A DNA stretch of 64,000 nucleotides from Paenibacillus daejeonensis DSM 15491 (GTDB lineage: Bacteria > Bacillota > Bacilli > Paenibacillales > Paenibacillaceae): NCBI RefSeq assembly GCF_000378385.1, contig NZ_KB899659.1, positions 213,418 to 277,417 of the forward strand, in the 5' to 3' direction. Below, piece by piece: positions 17,169 to 24,187 of the stretch (the stretch's first letter is position 1; each line of letters begins with the position of its first letter). The position numbers and the translations under genes were made by a program. The notes below the pieces were generated by a model. The model was not told the origin of the DNA. It searched no databases and saw only the letters and a program-made list of their open reading frames with translations.

Positions 17169-18442
17169 ACCAAATCACGTCGCTTGAACCGGCGGTATGC
17201 AACCCACAGCCCAGCTGCCAATACAGCACTCCATAGGGACACGGTCATCCACTCATAGGAAGGATACGTCGTAAATACATGCTTGATCATGAACCAATTA
17301 GGCGTTGAAAACAGAACCTGAAAAGGATTGATATAGGCCCAAAAAATGAGCAAGCTAGTGGTGGGCACGACAGTAAAGAGCGTCAAGCCGATACCCAGCA
17401 GCAGCAAAAACAGTAGACAGACAAAATAGCTATTGCGCACAAACAGGGCAATGCCCGCCGTTAATCCGGCAAAAATCCATTGCAGCACCAACCCCAATGC
17501 CAGCACCGCAAAGAGATATTGAACGAACGTCATCGACCACCAGGGAATCAGGGGAGCATCATCATATTCTTGCAGAAACCCTGTGCCGATTGGAACATCC
17601 CAGAGTCCGCTATAGTCATACATCTCAAAAAAGGCAACGATATTGACGGACAGCAGCATAATTGTCATTAACGTCGTGGTCAGAAAAGCGGCACCCAGCT
17701 TGTCCACCTTCAGCCTGCGGCCGCGACGTGTGGCATACATCAACAAATGTGTGCGGTGATCAAACTCATGATTCATAATCTGAGCCGTCATCAGAACCCC
17801 CATCACCATCGCCTGCAAGAGCATGATCCCAAGTAGCTTGTCGTACAAAAAGCTGTGCATTTTGTAGACTGTGCCCTGAAAGAACAGATGCAAATGCTCC
17901 CCTTTCTCCCGCAGCACCTCCAGACGGTCTTGCAGCTTGTTATAGTTGGCGTAGACCAGCTTGTCCACGCGGTCGCTTGTAGGATCGATCATGATCGACA
18001 GGGCCACTTCGGCTCTGGTTCGCATATCCAGTGAATCATACTGGCTTCTAATAGCTGGTAGTGATTCATAATACCGCTCGGTCACCAGCAGATCCTGAAC
18101 AAATCGGACCTCTGGCTCGGTGAATGGTCGATCCGGGTCGAGCAGCTGCGGGTTACTCGACGTAAAGGCCGCCGCGCTCTCATAGGTCTGTCCAATCTTC
18201 TCCTGTGTAATGCTGTTCATCTTGGCAAGTTCATTCGTGTAGTACTCACCAAGTGCTTCGTATCCCTCTCCGTTCATATCATGGCCCGTCTGGGCAACAA
18301 TCGTATTTAATACGCGCAGCTCATCCTTCATATGACGCTCACTTAGCATCAAGAAGAGATTGAACGCAGTGAACAACATGAACAACCCGATGATGATGGG
18401 CGAGCGCAGTCCTTTGCCCGCTTCCATCCACACGATCCTCAT
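17165..18442 (-). CDS. ABC-2 type transporter permease
   Basis: A 425-aa membrane protein. One N-terminal helix (PIIIGLFMLFTAFNLFLML) is followed by an extracytoplasmic domain of about 170 residues with many charged helices, then about five helices (LLGIMLLQAMVMGVLMTAQI, LTTTLMTIMLLSVNIVAFF, YLFAVLALGLVLQWIFAGL, YFVCLLFLLLLGIGLTLF and a final one). The region MLYATRRGRRLKVDKLGAAF between helices is the usual coupling loop to the ATPase. It overlaps both neighbours by ATGA, so the ATPase and both permeases are translated in strict coupling. Substrate unknown. Such exporters in sigma-factor operons often act on peptides or cell-envelope stress. Confidence 0.87.
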   Translation of the reverse strand: MRIVWMEAGKGLRSPIIIGLFMLFTAFNLFLMLSERHMKDELRVLNTIVAQTGHDMNGEGYEALGEYYTNELAKMNSITQEKIGQTYESAAAFTSSNPQLLDPDRPFTEPEVRFVQDLLVTERYYESLPAIRSQYDSLDMRTRAEVALSIMIDPTSDRVDKLVYANYNKLQDRLEVLREKGEHLHLFFQGTVYKMHSFLYDKLLGIMLLQAMVMGVLMTAQIMNHEFDHRTHLLMYATRRGRRLKVDKLGAAFLTTTLMTIMLLSVNIVAFFEMYDYSGLWDVPIGTGFLQEYDDAPLIPWWSMTFVQYLFAVLALGLVLQWIFAGLTAGIALFVRNSYFVCLLFLLLLGIGLTLFTVVPTTSLLIFWAYINPFQVLFSTPNWFMIKHVFTTYPSYEWMTVSLWSAVLAAGLWVAYRRFKRRDLV

Positions 18443-19317
18443 CCCGGGGTCACCGCCTCCTCATCCCTGTACACATGCAAGAACACATCTTCCAGCTGCG
18501 GACGTACAGATTGCCATGACTCATCGGTCTCACCATCAGCCATGAAGCGGATGCGGAGTCTGCCCTGCTCCTGTTTCTCGGAGAGCGAGAGTACCCGGCG
18601 TCGAAAATCATCGGCTGCCTCATAATCCATCAAGGTCTCATACACACGTCCCTCAAGTGTCTGACACAGCTGTTCAACCGTCTCCTGGTATAGAATCCGG
18701 CTGTCCTTGATCATAATGATCTCCCCCGCGATCGACTCCACGTCCGAGACGATATGGGTGGACAGAATGACAATTCGCTCCCGGGCCAGCTCACTTAGCA
18801 GGTTGCGGAACCGCACACGCTCCTTCGGGTCCAGCCCAGCAGTTGGCTCGTCCAGAATGAGGATCTTCGGGTCGTTCAGCATCGCCTGGGCGATCCCTAC
18901 CCGTTGGATCATCCCACCGGAGAAGGCCTTCATCTTCTTGTGGGCTACCTCTTCTAGCGCAACAAGCCGCAGCAGCTCCCCGATCCGGGTCTTGGCTTCT
19001 GCTTTGCCTATGCCTTTGAGGGCTGCGATATACATCAGATATTGATTCGGGCTATAGTTTTTGTAGTAACCGAATTGCTGAGGAAGATATCCAAGCTGCT
19101 CCCGGTAATGCTCATCCAGCCCCAGAATATTTTTGCCGTTATAGAGGATTTCGCCCTTCGTCGGGAATAACAGCGTCACCAACAGCTTAATCAGTGTTGT
19201 CTTCCCGGCTCCATTGGGCGCGAGCAGGCCGTAGACACCATGCGACAGCTCCAGATCAATATCTTTCAAGGCACAGAACGTGCCATAATATTTGCTTACA
19301 TTACGGATGGCTAACAT
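18439..19317 (-). CDS. ABC transporter ATP-binding protein
   Basis: A 292-aa ABC-2-type ATPase that powers the two permeases downstream. Seen: Walker A APNGAGKTT, Q-loop QLGYLPQQFG, signature FSGGMIQRVGIAQA, Walker B KILILDEPTAGLDP, switch His in VILSTHIVSDVES. About 60 C-terminal residues form the usual accessory domain. The ORF extends 30 codons upstream, but the ATG at 19317 directly starts the canonical MLAIRNVSKYYG and sits one base after the stop of the preceding membrane-protein gene. The gene order sigma, membrane protein, ATPase, permease resembles the sigY-yxlCDEFG operon of Bacillus subtilis (YxlF/YxlG are the transporter). Confidence 0.92.
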   Translation of the reverse strand: MLAIRNVSKYYGTFCALKDIDLELSHGVYGLLAPNGAGKTTLIKLLVTLLFPTKGEILYNGKNILGLDEHYREQLGYLPQQFGYYKNYSPNQYLMYIAALKGIGKAEAKTRIGELLRLVALEEVAHKKMKAFSGGMIQRVGIAQAMLNDPKILILDEPTAGLDPKERVRFRNLLSELARERIVILSTHIVSDVESIAGEIIMIKDSRILYQETVEQLCQTLEGRVYETLMDYEAADDFRRRVLSLSEKQEQGRLRIRFMADGETDESWQSVRPQLEDVFLHVYRDEEAVTPG

Positions 19318-19318
19318 T

Positions 19319-20080
19319 TCAGACGTATCCCTCCTTTTGATGAATGGTAACCAACATGCGAACACAGCGTACGAAATACCAACCGCATGCCACAATCCAG
19401 ATCGCATAACCGAGCAGCGGGATTCGGTTCAGGATAACCGTATAGAAGAACTCGTTGAACTGATACAGGAGCAGATTCATTACGAGCCAGCCTGCAATAA
19501 ACAACACTCGCATGACTTTGCCTGACGACTGCCGCATGAACACCAGAAATGCGGTTCCAAACAACAACAACGAAGCCATCGAGATCAGCCATCCTTTTAT
19601 GGGATCAAGATGAGGCAGCAGCCAGGAGCCGATACCTACCCCGACCGTATTTACCGCGATAGCTGCCGTGCCGAATACCAACATGCGCAGGGCTGACAAT
19701 TGATACACATTATATTTGCATACCATCTCGACCTGATACGTTTCCTGATCTCGCTTACCAGCAAAGAACAATAGCGCAATCGACAAATAAAGGACAGGCG
19801 ACAGCGTAAATAACAAGACGTAAGTCATAGCAGGTACAGGCGAAGCAGCCGATCCATAAGCGGTCATCATGAGCGCTAGCAGGGAAATCGTGATTAGAGA
19901 AACATAGGTCAACTCTGTCCAATCCCGAAACAGATGCCTCAGCCCTACTTCCCGAAGCATGAGCGTAATATAGTCGGCAAATGACCGGCGAGGCGGCATG
20001 GAGCTTGCAAGTATGCGCTCAACCTCGTTCTGAATACCTTCTTCGTCAGGGTAAGGAATGACCAGCTTCTCCTTGTTCAT
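19319..20080 (-). CDS. Six-helix membrane protein, possible anti-sigma or transporter accessory
   Basis: A 253-aa protein. A cytoplasmic N-terminus of about 60 residues (VIPYPDEEGIQNEVERILASS) is followed by about six hydrophobic helices from residue 62 on. Its start lies inside the sigma-factor gene (35-base overlap) and its stop abuts the ATPase start, so it is locked into the operon. In comparable ECF operons the gene directly after sigma encodes an anti-sigma factor, often membrane-bound with a cytoplasmic N-terminal sigma-binding region. The layout here fits, but no zinc-binding HxxxCxxC motif is visible. The role is inference. Confidence 0.82.
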   Translation of the reverse strand: MNKEKLVIPYPDEEGIQNEVERILASSMPPRRSFADYITLMLREVGLRHLFRDWTELTYVSLITISLLALMMTAYGSAASPVPAMTYVLLFTLSPVLYLSIALLFFAGKRDQETYQVEMVCKYNVYQLSALRMLVFGTAAIAVNTVGVGIGSWLLPHLDPIKGWLISMASLLLFGTAFLVFMRQSSGKVMRVLFIAGWLVMNLLLYQFNEFFYTVILNRIPLLGYAIWIVACGWYFVRCVRMLVTIHQKEGYV

Positions 20081-20633
20081 GGGCCTTGTCCTCCTTCTCG
20101 AAATGACTTCTCACCGCTCGCACTGTCGCATAATAATTCGTCTTCACGGTCGATAACGGCAGCTCCAACACCGACGCAATCTCATGAAACGGATAATCCG
20201 CAAATAGGCGAAGCCGGAAGATTTGCTGGGATCTCGCTTCGCGACAATTTACGACGTCCATCACCCGCTGGGCGTCTTCCTTGTATTCCAGTGTGATGGT
20301 GAAGTCCTCCAGATCCGGCCGCTCCAGCTCTTCCAGTGGTGCCTGCAGCTGCTGCGAACGGTAATGCCTCGACCTGTAATAGTCCACCAGCCGATTCGTC
20401 GATACCCGATACAGCCAGGTCCGGAAGGAGGCTTTGCGCGAATCATAGGAACGAATGGTTTGCAGCACGCCGCTGAAGATATCCTGGGTCAGATCTTTGG
20501 CAAGCTCGGTGTTTAGGGTTTGTTTGTAGATAAAGCTGAAGATTTCTTTATAGTATTTTGTTATTAGCGCATTTGCTGCCGACCGGTCGGCCCGTTTCTG
20601 GATACGCTTGATCCACTGCTGCTCTTCGTTCAT
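20046..20633 (-). CDS. ECF-type RNA polymerase sigma factor
   Basis: A 195-aa sigma-70 family member of the extracytoplasmic-function class. Region 2 is seen in the first half (YYKEIFSFIYKQTL, ELAKDLTQDIFSGVLQTIRSYD, FRTWLYRVSTNRLVDYYR) and region 4 in the second (REARSQQIFRLRLFADYPFHEIASVLELPLSTVKTNYYATVRAVR), with the TVK helix contacting the -35 box. Regions 1 and 3 are absent, as expected for ECF. It is the first gene of an operon with a membrane protein, an ABC ATPase and two permeases (one broken), and probably activates its own promoter. ATG preceded by AGGCAGG. Confidence 0.92.
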   Translation of the reverse strand: MNEEQQWIKRIQKRADRSAANALITKYYKEIFSFIYKQTLNTELAKDLTQDIFSGVLQTIRSYDSRKASFRTWLYRVSTNRLVDYYRSRHYRSQQLQAPLEELERPDLEDFTITLEYKEDAQRVMDVVNCREARSQQIFRLRLFADYPFHEIASVLELPLSTVKTNYYATVRAVRSHFEKEDKAHEQGEAGHSLP

Positions 20634-20713
20634 GACTCACCTGCCTTTCCGCTCCGTCTATGGCTTCCATGTATATATTCGAAGTATACGTCTAAAAAGT
20701 TTGCCTCTGGGCC

Positions 20714-20746
20714 AAATAAAAAAAACTGCCTCCGAAGAGACAGTTT
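20714..20746 (-). terminator. Rho-independent terminator after the stalk-domain gene
   Basis: The minus-strand hairpin AAACTGTCTC-TTCG-GAGGCAGTTT (one mismatch) is followed by eight T residues, 17 bases past the stop at 20763. Confidence 0.85.
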
Positions 20747-20762
20747 AATCTTACTATTCCAT

Positions 20763-21872
20763 TTAGTCGCGAGCAAAGTAACCCAGCAGCGCCTTCGTCT
20801 CGGGATGGAGGACAACCTTGAGTGGTCCAAGCAGCTCATTCATCTCCGTGTAATACGTGACGATGATCATTTGACCTTCTTCATTCACAAGCGCCTCCAG
20901 CGCTTTCTTACCTTCATCGCTGCCGCCAATAATTCCATCCGTCCGTGCAGGCACGATCTCGACCGCCGCTTCTTCCGGCTTGGTCTCTACGGTCGGTTTT
21001 TCTTCATCAGAGATATAGCCCCATGCTGCCTCGCGGTAAGCTTCCACCTGCTCGCCAGTCAGCTCTTTCTCTTCGACGATGATGACGTGGGCTGCACTTT
21101 GCGGCGGCATGCTCTTCGCCAGAGCTGGGCCATAGTAAGCTTTTACCTTAACGCCAGGATACAGGTGGTTCCACTCTACCGGTTCACCGTTAGCAGTGAT
21201 AAGGAGTGTTTCTTTACCCGCGTTCAGCAGGAGAGACGGCAAGATTTGTCCTTCTCGCTCAGCGCTGAACTGGATTTGCCAGCCATCGCCGGTTGAGGTG
21301 ATCCCGGTAATTTCATCTTCAAGGACCAGCGCTTGATTCTTGACCTCAATCGTAGATGCGTAGGACCGTCCTGGATAGCTCAACGCTACGGCTGGACCAT
21401 ATTGGGCCTCAATACGCATGCCCGGCTTCAGTTCTGCTGGCTTCACTGGACCATTCTCGCTATTGATTTCCGTTTTCTCGTCAACCCCAAGAATAATCCA
21501 TTGATTGCTGCCCTGTCCCATGACCTCCAAACTATAGAGGCCATTCCCTTGGTCAATATTCACAATTACACCATTGATTCCGACCAACTCTGCTTCTTCC
21601 TCCACTTCGGCATCCCGGTCCTTCAGGACGAGTTCTTTGCTGCTCCAGTTCAGGTTATACCCGAGCAGATCCGCGGTTTCGCGGGCAGGCAGATACGCCT
21701 TGCCGTCAATATAGATCGGCTTGAGCGCAGTCTCCGAGCCATCCACCGTAACTTTGACATCATTGTGCAGCAAGCCGCTTACTTTCTCCACCAGTGCGTT
21801 GGCTCCAACACCTGCTGAGGTGGCGAGCAAGCTAGCTGCGGTTACTGCAATCAGCCATTTCTTTTGTTTCAT
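20763..21872 (-). CDS. Secreted protein with copper-amine-oxidase N-terminal-like (stalk) domain
   Basis: A 369-aa exported protein. Signal peptide at 1-26 (KKWLIAVTAASLLATSAGVGANA). Then comes a stalk-type domain at about 38-85 (VTVDGSETALKPIYIDGKAYLPARETADLLGYNLNW), the 'Cu_amine_oxidN1' module common in Paenibacillus surface proteins. Two homologous beta-rich repeats follow at about 95-180 and 185-265, each ending in a KPGMRIEAQYGPAVALSYP / YPGVKVKAYYGPALAKSMP block. A C-terminal domain (about 315-369) closes it. No catalytic residues of amine oxidases are present, so this is an extracellular structural or sensing protein of unknown function. Monocistronic, with its own terminator. Confidence 0.85.
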   Translation of the reverse strand: MKQKKWLIAVTAASLLATSAGVGANALVEKVSGLLHNDVKVTVDGSETALKPIYIDGKAYLPARETADLLGYNLNWSSKELVLKDRDAEVEEEAELVGINGVIVNIDQGNGLYSLEVMGQGSNQWIILGVDEKTEINSENGPVKPAELKPGMRIEAQYGPAVALSYPGRSYASTIEVKNQALVLEDEITGITSTGDGWQIQFSAEREGQILPSLLLNAGKETLLITANGEPVEWNHLYPGVKVKAYYGPALAKSMPPQSAAHVIIVEEKELTGEQVEAYREAAWGYISDEEKPTVETKPEEAAVEIVPARTDGIIGGSDEGKKALEALVNEEGQMIIVTYYTEMNELLGPLKVVLHPETKALLGYFARD

Positions 21873-21990
21873 CTCTCATCTGCTCCTTCTGCATCAAGCC
21901 TAGGTTAGTCTTGCCCATTCATAGTCACTGACGCAGCAAGCACCAAAAAGGTTACACGATTAGGAAGAAGTTTCGGCTGCCGGGTACAAA

Positions 21991-22030
21991 AAATGACTTG
22001 CCACAATGTCTCACTTGTGACAAGTCATTT
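21991..22030 (-). terminator. Rho-independent terminator after the Rrf2 regulator gene
   Basis: Long arms AAATGACTTGYCACA / TGTGRCAAGTCATTT (one mismatch) around a ten-base loop. On the minus strand it ends in TTTTTTG. Confidence 0.85.
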
Positions 22031-22054
22031 GTTAAGCCCTTCCAATCGCCAAGC

Positions 22055-22462
22055 TTACGAACCTACATGCGATCTCATAGCCTCTGCCAGATCCGATAGT
22101 TTCTTCTCTCTCAAATGCTGCTCCATCTTGTCTTCAGCCTGAACCATGACCTGCTGGATCAAGCAGGTTGAAGGATGATCCAGCGTACAATCGAATAGCG
22201 ATGCCGTACCTTCAATCGCGTGAATGACATCAAGGAATGTGATATCGACACTGCGACGCAACAAGCGATAGCCACCGTTGGCGCCTGATGCTGACTCGAT
22301 GAGACCGGCTTTGACCAGCTTGGTCAGAATCTTGGACAGATAGGTGGGCGACACCCCCTGCGCTTCTGCAAGCTTTTGAACGCCAATCGGTTTATCCGGT
22401 GATGAAGCGACGAGATGCAGCATCGTGTGCAGCGCGTAATTGGTCGCTTTGGAGTATTTCAT
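22055..22462 (-). CDS. Rrf2 family transcriptional regulator
   Basis: A 135-aa winged-helix regulator. It opens with the family hallmark KYSKATNYALHTMLHL, then the recognition-helix region (VQKLAEAQGVSPTYLSKILTKLVKAGLIESASGANGGYRLLR). The C-terminal part has two cysteines (FDCTLDHPSTCLIQ). IscR and NsrR use three Cys to hold a 2Fe-2S or 4Fe-4S cluster; here only two are seen in the window expected, so a cluster is doubtful. This is closer to the YwnA/CymR-like non-cluster branch. It stands alone with its own terminator, so the target genes are not apparent. ATG with AAAGGGCGG upstream. Confidence 0.9.
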   Translation of the reverse strand: MKYSKATNYALHTMLHLVASSPDKPIGVQKLAEAQGVSPTYLSKILTKLVKAGLIESASGANGGYRLLRRSVDITFLDVIHAIEGTASLFDCTLDHPSTCLIQQVMVQAEDKMEQHLREKKLSDLAEAMRSHVGS

Positions 22463-22548
22463 AATTAGGGTCCGCCCTTTCTTCCTGCCCGACTTAGTCT
22501 ATCTATCATAGCCTCGATTTATGGCGTCCGTCAAGGAGCCATATTGGC

Positions 22549-23001
22549 TTACTCCGGTTCAGGTTCGTTGGATTGTTGATAGGTTTGCAGCGTATAATAT
22601 TCTCGGTACAGCTTGAGCAGCTCCGCCTCTTTCTCACGGATAATGTGTGTGAGCTCCTCAATTCTCGGCTGGGCTTCGCTGGTACTCTCCGCCATCGCTT
22701 GCGGCTCTGAATAACAGCCAAATGTTTCTTGCGCCCATTGAATCGCTTCATATCGGCCGCCCTTGCGGTAAATAGCCGAGAATTGGTCCAATATACTATT
22801 GATGATTTGACGCCGTTCGTAGTTCAGTACGCCCAGGCCGTTTTTGGCATAAGAAATAGCTTGCATCAGTTGAAAATCATTGAGCTTGCCACGGGCATTC
22901 TCGATTCGCTCGATCTCCCCTGCAAGATCCGGATAGATCGCCTGGAATAACTCCGCTTCGGCCAGCATGTCTTCCATCGTGATGATCGTTTCATCTGTCA
23001 T
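22549..23001 (-). CDS. Hypothetical coiled-coil protein next to the helicase C-lobe
   Basis: A 150-aa acidic, mainly helical protein with no signal peptide or membrane helix; I do not recognise the family. Helical first half (TMEDMLAEAELFQAIYPDLAGEIERIENARGKLNDF), a central VLNYERRQIINSILDQFSAIYRKGGRYEAIQWAQ, and a terminal heptad-like coiled coil (RIEELTHIIREKEAELLKLYREYYTLQ, about 112-138). It starts 42 bases after the stop of the SNF2 C-lobe gene on the same strand, so they are probably an operon and may be partners. ATG with GAAGGA upstream. Confidence 0.72.
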   Translation of the reverse strand: MTDETIITMEDMLAEAELFQAIYPDLAGEIERIENARGKLNDFQLMQAISYAKNGLGVLNYERRQIINSILDQFSAIYRKGGRYEAIQWAQETFGCYSEPQAMAESTSEAQPRIEELTHIIREKEAELLKLYREYYTLQTYQQSNEPEPE

Positions 23002-23043
23002 AAGGCACGTCCTTCAAATCGTTGTGTACGCTCAGTCGAGCGG

Positions 23044-23688
23044 CTACAGGGAAGCAGCCGTATCCAGACTCTCATTCATGCATAGACGGTAATTCAGCAT
23101 ATCGATCTTGCCTTCACACATCATATAATAGATCGTTGCTTCCGTATGATAAGAGTTCTGGCGGGTAATCCGGTTATTGCGCTGCACCATCTGAGCATAG
23201 GTCTCTGGATAATCATAATGTACCAAATGGTTGGCCGCAGACAGATTCAGCGAAGTACTCGCCGCATCGGTTAAGATAAGAACCGAGGCATCCATTCGCT
23301 GGGAAAACCGGTCGAGCTGGGCGTTGACCTCATGTACGTTCAGTTCCGAGGACAACAGCATAATTCCCCATCTCATCGCCTCTGCGTCCTGCTGCAACCA
23401 ATCTTGAATGGCCGCAGCAGTGGCTCCCGTTCGCGTGATGATAACGGCTTTTTCCCGGCCATCATAAGCGGAGCGCAGCACGTCTTTGAGCGCTTCCAAC
23501 TTGGCTGGGGCCGAATGGCAGAGCTGAAGCATCTGCTCCTTGGCCTGCATCATCTGCTTTTTGGCGTCAATCGACGATACGCGATTATTATGTTCCGAAG
23601 CGGCAAAATAATCGTGCAACAGCTTCAGATAGCCGGGCTCCCGCTCCGCTTCCATGGTGACTGTGACTCGCTTTTCAGCTACTTTCAT
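23044..23688 (-). CDS. Orphan SNF2/RAD54-type helicase C-terminal lobe protein
   Basis: About 214 aa that align by eye with the second RecA-like lobe of SNF2 remodellers. The inter-lobe strand is seen as EKRVTVTMEAEREPGYLKLLHDYF, then motif IV/Ia-like KAVIITRTGATAAAIQDWL, motif V VLILTDAASTSLNLSAANHLVHYD, and motif VI with both arginines in QRNNRITRQ, followed by ATIYYMMCEGKIDMLNYR. The entire N-terminal lobe with Walker A and DExx is missing, and no remnant is seen in the 460 bases upstream. So it cannot hydrolyse ATP alone. I prefer the ATG at 23688 (AAGGTGG ten bases before) to 23727, which lacks a ribosome site. It could be a decayed gene, but the frame is clean and the motifs are preserved. 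Confidence 0.7.
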   Translation of the reverse strand: MKVAEKRVTVTMEAEREPGYLKLLHDYFAASEHNNRVSSIDAKKQMMQAKEQMLQLCHSAPAKLEALKDVLRSAYDGREKAVIITRTGATAAAIQDWLQQDAEAMRWGIMLLSSELNVHEVNAQLDRFSQRMDASVLILTDAASTSLNLSAANHLVHYDYPETYAQMVQRNNRITRQNSYHTEATIYYMMCEGKIDMLNYRLCMNESLDTAASL

Positions 23689-23875
23689 TGTTGCATAACC
23701 ACCTTCCCGTTTCATTCTGTTATCCATTAATCAGATTAGCGGAAAAGTGTGGCAGGGGCCAATTAATTTTCTCTAAGCTGTGCGTTCACTCGATGTCGTT
23801 GCCATTTGCGGTACCGGATGATTATAATCGAAGACGACGGAGTTGGCAAAGAACGTACATCGACCATACGATAAA

Positions 23876-23904
23876 AGCCCCGAACCTGAAGGGGGTCCGG
23901 GGCT
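23876..23904. terminator. GC-rich terminator-like hairpin in the 23.7-24.2 kb gap
   Basis: AGCCCCG (23876-23882) pairs with CGGGGCT (23898-23904), with AAAA upstream, so leftward transcription would meet a T run (CTTTTAT). It may terminate the GH2 operon, about 280 bases past its stop. Confidence 0.6.
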
Positions 23905-23939
23905 AAGCTTGGATACGCCCCGCACCCCATTCTCGCCGA

Positions 23940-24073
23940 TTGTGTTCAATTTTTCATATACATTTGCGCCTACCAGTCCGTTTCCCGCCCATTCTATTCG
24001 ATATTTCGCATATATTCGTGCCCCATCCCCACTAATCGATGATTCTATTCGATTTTTCGCATACATTCGTCTC
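23940..24073. repeat. Degenerate tandem repeat array C (three units, 52 and 51 bp apart)
   Basis: The block TTCTATTCGATnTTTCGCAT with ATTCG after it recurs at 23940 (diverged), 23992 and 24043. The two right units match at most of 27 positions. The sequence differs from the 51-bp family at 2135 and 33761, but the spacing is the same. The remainder of the 23728-24187 gap holds a hairpin and no gene that I can support. Confidence 0.75.
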
Positions 24074-24187
24074 CCACCCCTGGCACCCAAGCACCTGTTC
24101 ACACGCCAACAAGCGCCAGGGTTACCCCTGACGCTGATGGCTGATGCTACGATAGTATACGTGTGCTGCTATGAGTGCTATTCGACG

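Noticed and set aside
23773-24102. 109-codon minus-strand ORF over array C
   Set aside because: Its protein is the translated repeat (YAKNRIE, YAKYRIE) with a frame slip between units; no start signal.
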